NCBI RefSeq assembly: GCF_946187725.1 | Contig: NZ_CAMHSK010000033.1 | Location: forward strand, 1 to 34,613 | DNA: 34,613 nt | Reading direction: 5' to 3' | DNA from: an uncultured Treponema sp. | GTDB lineage: Bacteria; Spirochaetota; Spirochaetia; Treponematales; Treponemataceae | Part shown: positions 22,886 through 32,047 of the stretch, one piece after another | Layout of the letters: every line of letters starts with the position of its first letter | Position numbering within the stretch: the stretch's first letter is position 1 | The notes under the pieces: model-generated | Told to the model about the DNA's origin: nothing | What the model saw: the letters and a program-made list of their open reading frames with translations, nothing else | The model's database searches: none | Position numbers and translations under genes: made by a program

Positions 22886-24148
22886 TTATCTTCGCCTCAA
22901 TTTTTCAAGAATTGCATCAAGTTCAGCATTCAAACGCATAAGTTCTTTTTTGTTGACATCTTTTGAAGATTGCAGTGAATCAATCTTATCTATGAGCCGC
23001 TGAATATAATCAGGATCAAGCTGATAATCCTTGATTGGCGGAACGATGAATTCAACATCAGAGCGCTTTTTGCTGTTTAGGTCAGGTTCTTCTGCGCTTT
23101 CGATTTTTTCATGTTCTGGATAAAGATTTTTATCAACATAATACAAGCCCCGCGGAGCCTTTTCTCTATCCGCAACTGCTATATAGAAAACAATTTCATG
23201 ACTGTCATTCACATCAAGAGGAAATGAAGGCCATGCAATCATCACGCCGGAATCATCATAGGCACGGATATTTGTAAACCCACGCCCCTTTCTGAAGCCC
23301 GAATCCCAGTCCATTCTGTGCAGACCACTGATACTTGCAAGCGTAACTGACGAAACAGGAGTAACATCATAGCCGTCAAGCACGAACTGACAGGAAACGA
23401 AACCGTTTGACGAAACGATTGCCCTCTCCTTCTGCATGTCATTTTTTAAGAAACGCGTTTCATTTCTGATTCGCAAATTGTTCTCGGTTATAAAATGCAC
23501 GGATGATGTTTCACCGCATATGGTGTCAAAAATTCCACGGACCTCAACATCATGCGAAGATTTGCCTTCATTGAGCGTAATTGCCCGAACCTTTATGATA
23601 TCTTCTGGTTCACCTTCAGTGCTGGCAATGAGTGAAAATTCAAGCACCAGACGAAGCCGGTTTTCAAAACGATAGACCAGCTGGGCTGCATTTTCAAGAC
23701 GGCGCAGCTCTTTTTTGACGACATTTGAGTTCACAAGCTGGTGAACGACACCATCTACACGAAGTAAAAAAGCCGTATTCGAAAACCAATCTGCCGACGA
23801 AAGCAACGGCACTTCTTTTTTGCCTTTTGATGTATTAGAGATACAGGAAATGCCGAAAGTTCCTTGATTTCCGAAAAATTCAATTTTTAGAAAATCACCA
23901 GAGAGAACATAATAGTTTTCTGTATGAAACTTTACGCCAAGAGCTTCGTCAATTTTTTCGGTTTCGGCTTCTTTTTTTCTGCGGCGTTCTTCTACAAGAC
24001 TTTTCTGTCTGCGTGCATAAGCCTCATCAGGAGAAACTTCTGCAGGAGACTGCAACATGACGGATTTTTCATTTGCCGCTGACTCGCCAAAACACACAAG
24101 CGGAAGGCATACAAGGGCGAAAGCGATCGAAGAAATCAGTTTTTTCAT
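22886..24148 (-). CDS. Exported hypothetical protein
   Basis: A 420-residue protein with a Sec signal peptide (MKKLISSIAFALVCLPLVCFGES; an LVC motif could also be a lipobox). A charged helical segment (RRQKSLVEERRRKKEAETEKI, about 46–66) precedes a long beta-rich domain. The C-terminus is a coiled-coil-like helix (YIQRLIDKIDSLQSSKDVNKKELMRLN…). No family is recognised. Its start overlaps the previous gene's stop as ATGA, indicating translational coupling. An envelope role with the two neighbouring TPR proteins is likely. Confidence 0.78.
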   Translation of the reverse strand: MKKLISSIAFALVCLPLVCFGESAANEKSVMLQSPAEVSPDEAYARRQKSLVEERRRKKEAETEKIDEALGVKFHTENYYVLSGDFLKIEFFGNQGTFGISCISNTSKGKKEVPLLSSADWFSNTAFLLRVDGVVHQLVNSNVVKKELRRLENAAQLVYRFENRLRLVLEFSLIASTEGEPEDIIKVRAITLNEGKSSHDVEVRGIFDTICGETSSVHFITENNLRIRNETRFLKNDMQKERAIVSSNGFVSCQFVLDGYDVTPVSSVTLASISGLHRMDWDSGFRKGRGFTNIRAYDDSGVMIAWPSFPLDVNDSHEIVFYIAVADREKAPRGLYYVDKNLYPEHEKIESAEEPDLNSKKRSDVEFIVPPIKDYQLDPDYIQRLIDKIDSLQSSKDVNKKELMRLNAELDAILEKLRRR

Positions 24149-25188
24149 TTTTCACCCTCCTCCGTCTGCTCATCCAAAAGATATTGAAGCTGCTTTGCCT
24201 TGCGTTTTAAAGCCTGAAGTTCAGCGTCTTTTGAAGTCTCATTCGTGCTTTTGACGGCACTCGTTCCCTGACCATTTTTATTCTGTTTTACCCGGAAAGA
24301 AGGCTCATTTACGCTCTGAATGACATGAGTAACAGGGGATGCGGGCTTTGAAACGCCAGACGAGACAACTTCCGTTTTGACAGGCTCAGCCTGCTCCTGA
24401 GCAACAGCTTCTTCAACAGGAGGCTTCTCTGAGTAATTTGCCTGCAGAAGAGCCTCAAGTTCTGCAATTCTGGCCTGAGCATCGATGAGGGAGCGTTTTA
24501 CGCCGTTTTCGTCTTCCAAAGCATAAACCCGAAGCTGCCTTTCGTATTCTTCACGGGTTGAAAGATTTTCTTCACCGATGACTTTCAGAAGATACAGAAG
24601 CTTTTCTTCACGGGCACGGCGTTCGATTAAATCAAGTTTGTACTGAGACTGCGGAGCCTTTTCACAGGCGGCAAAATCACTGACGACACGCTCATAAAGT
24701 GCTCTGGCCGAATCAAAATTATATTCGTCATAAAAACACTCAGCAATCCAAAAAAGTGCCAGCGGATACAATTCACTGTCCGGGTTCTGGTGGCAGAAAT
24801 CACTGAGGGAAAGGATTGCATCATCGTTGCGTGCAAGAAGATGAAGCAGCCTTCCGTTTTGATAGCTCACATATTCAAAATAAGGGCTGAAAGTAAACTG
24901 CTCCATGAATTTTTCGCAGTCATTCTGTGCCTGACGGTACTCGCCGGCAAAAATTTCACTTTTAATCAGCATGAACATGTTTTCATCGCTGACAGTCTGA
25001 GGAACGGCCACGACCTTGCGCAGAAAAAAGATTGCGGATGTCCAGTCACCGTTTTTGTATGCGTCTGCGCCCTGCTTGAGATTTGCGCTTTCATCTACAG
25101 ACAACCTGCCTTTTGAAACGCCCTGTGAAAAAACAGGAAGGAACGAGAAAGTCATGATGAAAGCGGCAAAAAGCAGTTTTTTTCGCAT
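24145..25188 (-). CDS. Exported TPR protein with C-terminal coiled coil
   Basis: A 347-residue protein with a signal peptide (MRKKLLFAAFIMTFSFLPVFSQG). TPR-like helices cover about 35–190 (GADAYKNGDWTSAIFFLRKVVAVP, LFWIAECFYDEYNFDSARALYERVVSDF), similar in style to BamD/YbgF-type periplasmic TPR proteins. A Pro/Val/Glu-rich linker and a C-terminal coiled coil (ELQALKRKAKQLQYLLDEQ) follow. It starts at the TAATG overlap with rpe. Function not known; a scaffold role in the periplasm is inferred. Confidence 0.8.
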   Translation of the reverse strand: MRKKLLFAAFIMTFSFLPVFSQGVSKGRLSVDESANLKQGADAYKNGDWTSAIFFLRKVVAVPQTVSDENMFMLIKSEIFAGEYRQAQNDCEKFMEQFTFSPYFEYVSYQNGRLLHLLARNDDAILSLSDFCHQNPDSELYPLALFWIAECFYDEYNFDSARALYERVVSDFAACEKAPQSQYKLDLIERRAREEKLLYLLKVIGEENLSTREEYERQLRVYALEDENGVKRSLIDAQARIAELEALLQANYSEKPPVEEAVAQEQAEPVKTEVVSSGVSKPASPVTHVIQSVNEPSFRVKQNKNGQGTSAVKSTNETSKDAELQALKRKAKQLQYLLDEQTEEGEK

Positions 25189-25829
25189 TACGCCCTGTCT
25201 TTATTCCATTTGAGTTTTCCGCTGAAAAATGACGAACCGGAAACAAGAATGTCAGCTCCGGCAGCGGCAACTTCCGCATAATTATTTTCATTTATGCCGC
25301 CGTCAACCGAAATCTTGAAGTTTAGGCTCTTTTCATCGCGGATTTTTTTAAGTTCTGCAATTTTTTCAAGAGAATAAGGAATGAAGCTCTGACCGCCAAA
25401 ACCTGGGTTTACGCTCATAACAAGAACAAGGTCAACAAGCGGGAGGATTTGCGCAATCGAAGAAACAGGCGTAGACGGAACGATTGAAATTCCGCATTTT
25501 TTGCCCAAATCATGCACATGATGAATGAGACGGTCAATATGGACGCAGGCCTCATAGTGGAAGGTAATCCAGTCAGCGCCGCTCTCTGCAAAAGAATCAA
25601 CAACAAGTTCCGGTTTTTCAACCATGAGATGAACATCAAAAGGAAGGTCAGAAAGTTTACGGATTGATTTGATAACAGGCTGCCCGTAAGAAATTTGTGG
25701 AACAAAGTGGCCGTCCATTACATCAACATGAACGATACTGCCACCACAATCCTCGATTTTTTTAAGTGCCGAAGCTAAATCAGAAAAGTCCGCCGAAAGC
25801 AATGACGGAGCCAGCAAAGTATTTTCCAT
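25188..25829 (-). CDS. rpe: Ribulose-phosphate 3-epimerase
   Basis: Rpe (213 residues) interconverts ribulose 5-phosphate and xylulose 5-phosphate in the pentose phosphate pathway. Motifs along the TIM barrel: APSLLSADF, HVDVMDGHFVPQISYG (metal-binding His and catalytic Asp), DVHLMVEKPE, HYEAC, VMSVNPGFGGQSF, and VDGGINENNYAEVAAAGADILVSGSS. The start is fixed by family alignment. The promoter -10 box ends only 9 bases before the ATG and there is no Shine–Dalgarno, so the mRNA may be leaderless. It is the first gene of a four-gene transcript. Confidence 0.96.
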   Translation of the reverse strand: MENTLLAPSLLSADFSDLASALKKIEDCGGSIVHVDVMDGHFVPQISYGQPVIKSIRKLSDLPFDVHLMVEKPELVVDSFAESGADWITFHYEACVHIDRLIHHVHDLGKKCGISIVPSTPVSSIAQILPLVDLVLVMSVNPGFGGQSFIPYSLEKIAELKKIRDEKSLNFKISVDGGINENNYAEVAAAGADILVSGSSFFSGKLKWNKDRA

Positions 25830-25838
25830 TATTTTACT

Positions 25839-25867
25839 ATAATACTCTGAATAATGAGTTTTATCAA
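25839..25867 (-). promoter_or_regulatory. Sigma-70-type promoter of rpe
   Basis: On the minus strand TTGATA (25867–25862), a 17-base spacer and TATTAT (25844–25839). The predicted start of transcription (about 25832) is within 3 bases of the ATG at 25829. Confidence 0.7.
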
Positions 25868-25928
25868 CCGTGACAATAAAAAAAATCTGTCAGGACTAAA
25901 AAAATTACAAAAAATTCTTAAAAACATC

Positions 25929-25957
25929 TTGACATTATAAACAAAAGGCTTTATAAA
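25929..25957 (+). promoter_or_regulatory. Sigma-70-type promoter of the TPR–greA operon
   Basis: TTGACA (25929–25934), a 17-base spacer and TATAAA (25952–25957). A second, less regular candidate, TTGACT (25993–25998) with TAATAA (26015–26020), lies just before the coding start and would give an almost leaderless mRNA. Confidence 0.7.
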
Positions 25958-26025
25958 CTTTACCCCTCTTTTTATATTTTTTTCGGTTTTTATTGACTAA
26001 AATCTCCATTTTTATAATAATAATC

Positions 26026-26961
26026 ATGTACATTATGGGTGTTAAGATTGATGAAGAATTAACTAAGGCTTACAAGCTCCTTGAAGAGGGGAATGTCGCG
26101 CAGGCTCAGGAACTGCTTGCAGGCGCCTTCGGTTATGATTTTGACGATCCAGAAATCACATTCGCCCATTGGTGCTGTTCATACTGGGGCGATTTTACCC
26201 GTGCACTTCCAAGAATGGAAGCCTATGAACAAGGTGACGGGTTGATTGCCCGCTGGAAGTCTTTTAAGCAGGATTACGAAAAAAAGGATTTTCAGCAAAA
26301 GACAATCTGGGCGCTTCAAAAGGGCATCTTTTCACTTGCACTCGAAGCATATCAGTCTGTCAAAGAAGAAGGTAATGCAAGCCAGAGGGCGGATTTGTTC
26401 CGTAAAGAGGGCTTGTGCTACAAAAAGCTCGGCAAATACGAATCCGCGCTCAACCTTCTTACCGAAGCATACAGAATTTCACCGCAGTCCGCCGCAATTC
26501 TCGCAGAAATGGCCGATTGTTTCGCACTTTGCGGGGAAGATAAAAACGCAAAAGTCCTGTTCCGTGAGGCATTTTTCATCGACGCAGAACGAATCGAAAT
26601 CGACTACCTTGATTCCGAGCTAATCTGCTGCCTGATTCGCCGTGTAATGGAAAAGGGATACACAGGGCCGGCACTTCTTGACTGGATTCCAGTTTACGGA
26701 GTCCTTTATGGAGTCTTCAATGTAAAACGAGAGCTTCGCGTACAGGAGGCAGGAAAGCTCAGACAAGACATTTTCGCTAGGGAAAACGAATTAAAGGATC
26801 CCTCGAATAAGGCAGAGCTTTTAGTTCCAAAGCTCATAAACATGTATTTCTGGCTTATAGACCATTATGCAAGGTCAAACGAAGGCAATGAAAAAATCAA
26901 GGAATGCCTTCTTCAGATTCGGGTGCATGATGAGAATATATACAGGCTGTACACAAAATAG
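26026..26961 (+). CDS. TPR protein upstream of greA
   Basis: A cytosolic protein of about 311 residues with TPR repeats: KAYKLLEEGNVAQAQELLAGAFGYDF, LFRKEGLCYKKLGKYESALNLLTEAYRI, and ILAEMADCFALCGEDKNAKVLFREAFFI. The C-terminal third has a different, aromatic-rich sequence (YTGPALLDWIPVYGVLYGVFNVKREL). ATG 26026 or ATG 26035 (MGVKIDEEL) could be the start; neither has a Shine–Dalgarno. A longer TTG-initiated frame is rejected because that codon forms part of a promoter-like -35 box. It is 40 bases upstream of greA and likely cotranscribed. Function not known. Confidence 0.82.
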   Translation: MYIMGVKIDEELTKAYKLLEEGNVAQAQELLAGAFGYDFDDPEITFAHWCCSYWGDFTRALPRMEAYEQGDGLIARWKSFKQDYEKKDFQQKTIWALQKGIFSLALEAYQSVKEEGNASQRADLFRKEGLCYKKLGKYESALNLLTEAYRISPQSAAILAEMADCFALCGEDKNAKVLFREAFFIDAERIEIDYLDSELICCLIRRVMEKGYTGPALLDWIPVYGVLYGVFNVKRELRVQEAGKLRQDIFARENELKDPSNKAELLVPKLINMYFWLIDHYARSNEGNEKIKECLLQIRVHDENIYRLYTK

Positions 26962-27001
26962 GCATTAAGAATATTTGAAATAAATTGGCAAGGAGAATTT
27001 T

Positions 27002-29728
27002 ATGTCAAAAGAGTTAGTGGATTTGGTTCAGGCAAAACTTAAAGAAGACACCTGGACTCGTGCAACAATCAGCAACTACACAAAGAACAACCTGATTGAA
27101 CTCACTACAATCGTTGAAAAGGCAAAGTCAGAAGACTGCGTAAACGAAATCAAAGAAATTTGTGACGAGCAGCTTTCACACACACGAGACAGCATCACAG
27201 CTCTCTACATCTCAGGAATGCTGGCACTCAAGCAGGGTTCCCTCGACACTTCTTCTTTGGAAACTCTTATTGACATTTTCCAGAACAATCACAAAGAACC
27301 TATCGTCGTCTACATCTGTGAGACGATTCTTGCCGATGACAAATCAAACAAATTCGCCCTCCGCGCCCTCTCATCAATCTATGAACAGACAGGCAACGAC
27401 GAACTCTGGGACATTTATGAAAAAATCGTCAAAGTTGACTTCAACGAAGCTGAAATCGCAAAAAAACTCGCAGAACACTACATTTCTGAAAATCCGGAAA
27501 AGGCAAACGAATTCTACAAAAAAGCCCTTCTCCGCTATGTAAACAACAGAAACATCAACGCTGCAAACGAAATCTGGTCTAAGCTCACAGCTTCAATTCC
27601 AGAAGAAATCGATTTCTTCTATCTCGTTCAGCGAAAAATCGCAAAATCAATCAGTGCAGACAAATCAGCTCTCATGATGCAGGAACTCTACAACTGGTAT
27701 AAAGAAAACAAAAAGTGGGATACTGCAATCGACATCCTCAAACTCAATCTTGCAATCGATCCAAAAGATCCATGGGCAAGACGCGAAATTGCTGACTGCT
27801 ACGCACAGAAATACGAAAAGCACAGCCATGTCGGTGAATACATCCGCTCATCAGACCTTACTCAGAGCTACCGAAATGTATTTGAGGCTATTTCTGATTT
27901 CGAAAAACACATCGCTTTCGATGCAAAACACTTCGTATTCCACCGCACCTGGGGTGTCGGCGTAATCACAAAGGTTGAAAACGATACGCTCACAATCAAC
28001 TTCGGTAAAAACGGCAAAAAGGACATCTCCCTCAAAATGGCAGTCAATGCCCTCCAGCCGCTTTCCCGCGACCACATCTGGGTCATCAAGGCCACAGTCG
28101 GCTCAAAATCATCAGAGTTCAAGACCAAGGAAGACCTTGCAAAGAAAATCAAGAACGACAAAGAATGGGCCCTCAAAATCATCATCAAGAGTTTCGACAA
28201 CAACTGTGACTTTAAGAAAATCAAGGCCGAGCTTGTTCCTTCAATCCTCACCACAAGTGAATGGACCAGCTGGAACAACGGCGCAAAGAAAATCCTTGAA
28301 GAAGACTCAATTTTCGGCGTAAATCCAAACAATATCAACGAATACACTGTTCGCGAACGGGCAATCACCCCAGAAGAAAAATACTCAAACGAGTTCAAGG
28401 CACAGAAAGCCTTCTTCGCACGAATCGACATTCTCTACAAATTCATCGAAGACGAAGCAACCGACAAAGAAAGCGAGCTTCTTGCTGACATGTTCAGCTA
28501 TTTCACTGGCTTCCTCAAATCATTCAATGAAGTTGACGAGCAGGTCATCGCTTCTTACCTTGTCGTACAGGATGTCGGCCAGAAAGTTCCGAACCTTGCC
28601 TTCCAGTGCAAGTACAACTTCCAGCAGCTTTATGGAGAAATTGAATCTCCAAAAGACATGTACACAATCCTCAAAGGCTCAAAGAAAGGTGATTTGCGCG
28701 CTTCCTTCCTCTGGGACATCAAAGAAATGCTTCCAAACTGGGAAGATGAATTTATCGCAATGTTCCCGGCTATTCTCAAAAAGGATGTTCTTCAGGTCAT
28801 CATCAATGCAGGTCACAGCGACAAAGTTCAGAAACTCGTTGTTGACGCATTCGAAGATTTCAGAACTTACCGTGATGTAATTCTCTTCCTCTTCGATGAC
28901 TGTAGCGAAGAAGAATGGTTCACAGCAGCAGCTGTACCACTCCAGAAACAGCTTATTGCAATCGTCAACATCATCTCTCAGTGTTACCGTGAGATTGACA
29001 ACCATGTTGATTCAACAGAAAACAAGAAAATCATCAAGAATTCATGCAAAATGCTTTTCGAAAAGGACGGCAACAAATACGCAACCTTCATGCTTTCTTG
29101 TGATGTTGATCAGATGGGCCACATGTACACTCTCGTTGACGACATCCGCGAGCCAGAGCTTGACATTTATCGTGCTCAGCTCCGAAGCAAAATCCTCGAA
29201 AAATATCCTGACTACAAATTCCACACAACAGAAGAAAAATCTTCTGCACCAAAGGGAATGCTTGTTACAGCCAAAAAGCTCGAAGAAAAACGCACTCTCG
29301 TCGAGAAAATGCAGGATGTGGATATCCCGGCAATCGCAAAAGAAGTTGCAGAAGCAAAGGAAAAGGGCGACTTGAAGGAAAACGCCGAGTACATCGCTGC
29401 AAAAGAGGCTCAGCACAAGCTCGGAAACGACCTCAAACGCCTTCAGGAAGAACTTGCCCGTGCAGTTGTTTTCGATCCTACAACAGCAACAACTTCACTC
29501 ATCTCTTTCGGAACAAAAGTCACATTGCTTGACAAGGCTTCTGGCAAAGAAGAGTTCTACACAATTCTCGGACCATGGGAATCAGATCCGGAGAACGGCG
29601 TAATCTCTTATATGTCACCGTTCGGAAATGCAATCCTCGACCACAAAGTTGGCGAAGAGCTTACATTCACAATCAACGAGCACAAATACAACTTTGAAGT
29701 TAAAAAGATTGAGCTTGCAAAAATCTAA
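27002..29728 (+). CDS. greA: Transcription elongation factor GreA, long spirochaetal form
   Basis: A 908-residue protein. The last ~155 residues are a full GreA: an antiparallel coiled coil whose tip reads EAKEKGDLKENAEYIAAKE (acidic Asp790 and Glu793, equivalent to the residues that drive RNA cleavage in RNA polymerase) and a C-terminal FKBP-like domain (FGTKVTLLDKASGKEEFYTILGP, ISYMSPFGNAIL). The preceding 750 residues are TPR-like helices (about 50–290) and a small beta domain (HRTWGVGVITKVENDTLTINFG, about 314–350) resembling a Tudor/CarD-like fold. Similarly long GreA proteins are annotated in Borrelia and T. pallidum. AAGGAG precedes ATG 27002. GreA rescues stalled polymerase; the N-terminal part may bind other partners. 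Codon usage is markedly biased, suggesting high expression. Confidence 0.92.
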   Translation: MSKELVDLVQAKLKEDTWTRATISNYTKNNLIELTTIVEKAKSEDCVNEIKEICDEQLSHTRDSITALYISGMLALKQGSLDTSSLETLIDIFQNNHKEPIVVYICETILADDKSNKFALRALSSIYEQTGNDELWDIYEKIVKVDFNEAEIAKKLAEHYISENPEKANEFYKKALLRYVNNRNINAANEIWSKLTASIPEEIDFFYLVQRKIAKSISADKSALMMQELYNWYKENKKWDTAIDILKLNLAIDPKDPWARREIADCYAQKYEKHSHVGEYIRSSDLTQSYRNVFEAISDFEKHIAFDAKHFVFHRTWGVGVITKVENDTLTINFGKNGKKDISLKMAVNALQPLSRDHIWVIKATVGSKSSEFKTKEDLAKKIKNDKEWALKIIIKSFDNNCDFKKIKAELVPSILTTSEWTSWNNGAKKILEEDSIFGVNPNNINEYTVRERAITPEEKYSNEFKAQKAFFARIDILYKFIEDEATDKESELLADMFSYFTGFLKSFNEVDEQVIASYLVVQDVGQKVPNLAFQCKYNFQQLYGEIESPKDMYTILKGSKKGDLRASFLWDIKEMLPNWEDEFIAMFPAILKKDVLQVIINAGHSDKVQKLVVDAFEDFRTYRDVILFLFDDCSEEEWFTAAAVPLQKQLIAIVNIISQCYREIDNHVDSTENKKIIKNSCKMLFEKDGNKYATFMLSCDVDQMGHMYTLVDDIREPELDIYRAQLRSKILEKYPDYKFHTTEEKSSAPKGMLVTAKKLEEKRTLVEKMQDVDIPAIAKEVAEAKEKGDLKENAEYIAAKEAQHKLGNDLKRLQEELARAVVFDPTTATTSLISFGTKVTLLDKASGKEEFYTILGPWESDPENGVISYMSPFGNAILDHKVGEELTFTINEHKYNFEVKKIELAKI

Positions 29729-29761
29729 GTTTTAACTCCGGTTAAATAAATCTACATTATG

Positions 29762-29800
29762 AGCCACAGATTGCTTATGCAGTCCGTGGCTTATTTTTTT
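29762..29800 (+). terminator. Rho-independent terminator of greA
   Basis: AGCCACAGA (29762–29770) pairs with TCCGTGGCT (29783–29791) with one mismatch, followed by TTATTTTTTT. Confidence 0.88.
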
Positions 29801-29829
29801 GTGCAATTTGCGGAATTGTGTGTTACAAT
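29799..29829 (+). promoter_or_regulatory. Candidate promoter of the antiporter gene
   Basis: TTGTGC (29799–29804) and TACAAT (29824–29829) are separated by 19 bases, longer than ideal. The -10 ends 8 bases before ATG 29838, which has no Shine–Dalgarno, so a leaderless or near-leaderless mRNA is expected if this promoter is used. Confidence 0.45.
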
Positions 29830-29837
29830 AATATACT

Positions 29838-31313
29838 ATGATACAATGGCTTTATGACGGTGGAGTAGACGATTCTTCGGTATCTGCCGCAATCATATCA
29901 ATTTCGGTAATTCTCCTTGCAGGATTTTTGATGACCCGCGTCACGAAAAAGCTGCGGCTTCCAAATGTTACGGCCTATATAGTTGCGGGAATTCTAATCG
30001 GGCCTTACGGTCTCAATATCGTTCCAAAGCCAATAATCCAGGGAACGGGTTTTCTGCCCGACATTGCGCTGGCCTTCATTGCTTTCAGCACAGGTCAGTT
30101 TTTCAAATTCGACATACTTAAAAAAAACGGGGCAAAAATCATAATAATCACGCTCTTTGAGGCCCTTCTTGCATCGATTTTTGTTTTTATCCTCGCTTTT
30201 TTCATTCTTCACCTGAACCTGGCATTTTCAATAGTTCTCGCAGCCCTTGCCTCTGCCACAGCCCCGGCATCTACAATGATGACAATCCGGCAGACAGGAG
30301 CAAAAGGCGATTTCGTCGAAACACTTCTTCAGGTCGTCGCACTGGACGATATTGTCGGGCTCATAGCATACAGCGTAGCGATTTCAATCGCCGTCCATTC
30401 CGCAACAGGAGACGCATTTTCAATTATCCGGGTTTTAATACCAATTCTTACGAATGCCTTCGTCCTTTTCCTGGGCGCGATATTCGGCGTGCTTTTGACA
30501 ATTCTTCTCAGGCCAAAGACCAGGAGCAGCGACAACAGGCTGATTATTTCCGTAGCACTTCTGTTCGCTTTCTGTGGAATCTGTACGATTCTTGAGATTT
30601 CCCCACTTCTCGGCTGCATGTCGATGGGAACAATCTATATAAATTTCACCGAGGATGACAAACTTTTCAAGCAGCTGAATTATTTTTCACCGCCGTTCCT
30701 TCTGATGTTCTTCGTCCGTTCGGGAATGTCATTCGACTTGCAGGCCCTGGTAAAAACCAGCGGAACTATCGGTTCATCCCCTTTGCTTCTGATTGGTGTC
30801 CTTTATTTCATAATCCGCATTATCGGAAAATATGCCGGAGCATTCCTTGGCTGTCTTTTGGTAAAAAAATCCAAGGAAACAAGGAACTATCTTGGTCTCG
30901 CATTGATTCCCCAGGCAGGAGTTGCAATCGGCCTTGCAGCTCTGGGAGCTAGAACCCTCAAAGGCGAAATAGGAAATGCCCTTGAGACAATAATTCTCGC
31001 TTCAAGCGTTCTTTACGAGCTGATTGGACCAGCCTGTGCAAAGCTTTCACTCTATCTTTCAAAATCTTATTCGACAAAACTCGAAGACCTTGTTGAAGTA
31101 AATGATAAAACCGACGACGGCCAAGAAAAATCTCAGCTGGACCTTCTGATTGACCGCATACACAAGATTCAGGAAGAACTGCCGTCTCATACAATAAACG
31201 AAGCCGAAGAAGCTTTTACCGAAGCCGCAGAGCAGCAAAACCTATCTTTCTGGGATGAACTTCAAAAGCAGAACTTCAAAGAGCCAATCCGAAAGAGAAA
31301 AACACAATACTAA
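29838..31313 (+). CDS. Cation/proton antiporter (CPA2/KefB-like)
   Basis: A 491-residue inner-membrane protein with about 12 membrane helices of the Na+/H+ exchanger fold. Landmarks are NVTAYIVAGILIGPYGL near the start, ATAPASTMMTIRQTGAKG, the ion-binding motif VVALDDIVGLIAYSV (paired acidic residues about 168–170), and LALIPQAGVAIGLAALG in the second half. The C-terminal 75 residues are a hydrophilic tail with coiled-coil character (LDLLIDRIHKIQEELPS), but no RCK/TrkA-N nucleotide-binding domain. Likely role is Na+/H+ or K+/H+ exchange; the ion cannot be told. It is followed by an MgtC-family gene 11 bases downstream. Confidence 0.92.
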   Translation: MIQWLYDGGVDDSSVSAAIISISVILLAGFLMTRVTKKLRLPNVTAYIVAGILIGPYGLNIVPKPIIQGTGFLPDIALAFIAFSTGQFFKFDILKKNGAKIIIITLFEALLASIFVFILAFFILHLNLAFSIVLAALASATAPASTMMTIRQTGAKGDFVETLLQVVALDDIVGLIAYSVAISIAVHSATGDAFSIIRVLIPILTNAFVLFLGAIFGVLLTILLRPKTRSSDNRLIISVALLFAFCGICTILEISPLLGCMSMGTIYINFTEDDKLFKQLNYFSPPFLLMFFVRSGMSFDLQALVKTSGTIGSSPLLLIGVLYFIIRIIGKYAGAFLGCLLVKKSKETRNYLGLALIPQAGVAIGLAALGARTLKGEIGNALETIILASSVLYELIGPACAKLSLYLSKSYSTKLEDLVEVNDKTDDGQEKSQLDLLIDRIHKIQEELPSHTINEAEEAFTEAAEQQNLSFWDELQKQNFKEPIRKRKTQY

Positions 31314-31324
31314 AAAGGAGCAGA

Positions 31325-32047
31325 ATGAACATGATTACAGATCCAATTGCAAGTTTTCTTGGCACATGGTCCACACAGCTTTTACCGTGCACATTAGTCT
31401 TCAGAATCCTCATTTCCGCATTTCTGTCGGCCTTAATCGGCTGGGAACGCTCCAGCAAAAGACATTCGGCAGGATTCCGCACATTCATGATAGTAACGCT
31501 TTCCGGCACCCTCGTCATGATTATCGACCTTTACCTGAACACGCTCTTTGACGGCAATTTATTCATTCTTTCTGGGCTTGCCATCGTCTCTTCAGCGCGA
31601 ATCGCTACGAGAACGCTTTTCTTCAGTTCCCGAAACCAAATTATGGGCCTTACAACGGCTGTCGCTCTTTGGGGAAGCTGCATAATCGGTCTTGCAATCG
31701 GGGCTGGACTTTACACAATCACTCTTGTTTCATTCATCACAATGCTGCTCTGCCTTTCAAAACTTCCGACACTCGAATTTTTCCTCAAAAACCGCTCGAA
31801 CCATTTTGAAATTCATCTTGAACTGAAAAACAGCCTGAACCTTCAGAATTTTGTCAGCACAATCCGCAAACTTGGCCTCATAATCGATGCAATCGAAATG
31901 AATTCCGCCTATGCCGGTTCGGGATTAAGCGTCTACTCAATCGCAATTTCAATCAGCAACGAAGAGTTAAAAAAATACAAGACTCACAAAGAAATAATCG
32001 ATGCCCTCAGCACGCTGGATTATATCTATCACATCGAAGAAATTTAG
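31325..32047 (+). CDS. MgtC/SapB family membrane protein
   Basis: A 240-residue protein. The N-terminal part has four to five membrane helices with the MgtC signature SALIGWERSSKRHSAGFRTFMIVTLSGTLVM, and a further helix GLTTAVALWGSCIIGLAIGAGLYTI. The C-terminal 80 residues look like a soluble ACT-like domain (NHFEIHLELKNSLNLQNFVSTIRKLGLII). The family is linked to Mg2+-limited growth and survival in hosts, and some members modulate ATP synthase. AAGGAG precedes the start. It is in the antiporter operon, suggesting a shared ion-homeostasis task. Confidence 0.9.
   Translation: MNMITDPIASFLGTWSTQLLPCTLVFRILISAFLSALIGWERSSKRHSAGFRTFMIVTLSGTLVMIIDLYLNTLFDGNLFILSGLAIVSSARIATRTLFFSSRNQIMGLTTAVALWGSCIIGLAIGAGLYTITLVSFITMLLCLSKLPTLEFFLKNRSNHFEIHLELKNSLNLQNFVSTIRKLGLIIDAIEMNSAYAGSGLSVYSIAISISNEELKKYKTHKEIIDALSTLDYIYHIEEI

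Noticed and set aside
25993-26025. TTG start extending the TPR protein by 11 residues
   Set aside because: The TTG is part of a TTGACT promoter-like box and the added residues (a run of Ile) are not TPR-like.
27868-28431. Open frame of 187 codons opposite greA
   Set aside because: It lies wholly inside greA on the other strand with no start signals. It arises from greA's biased codon use.
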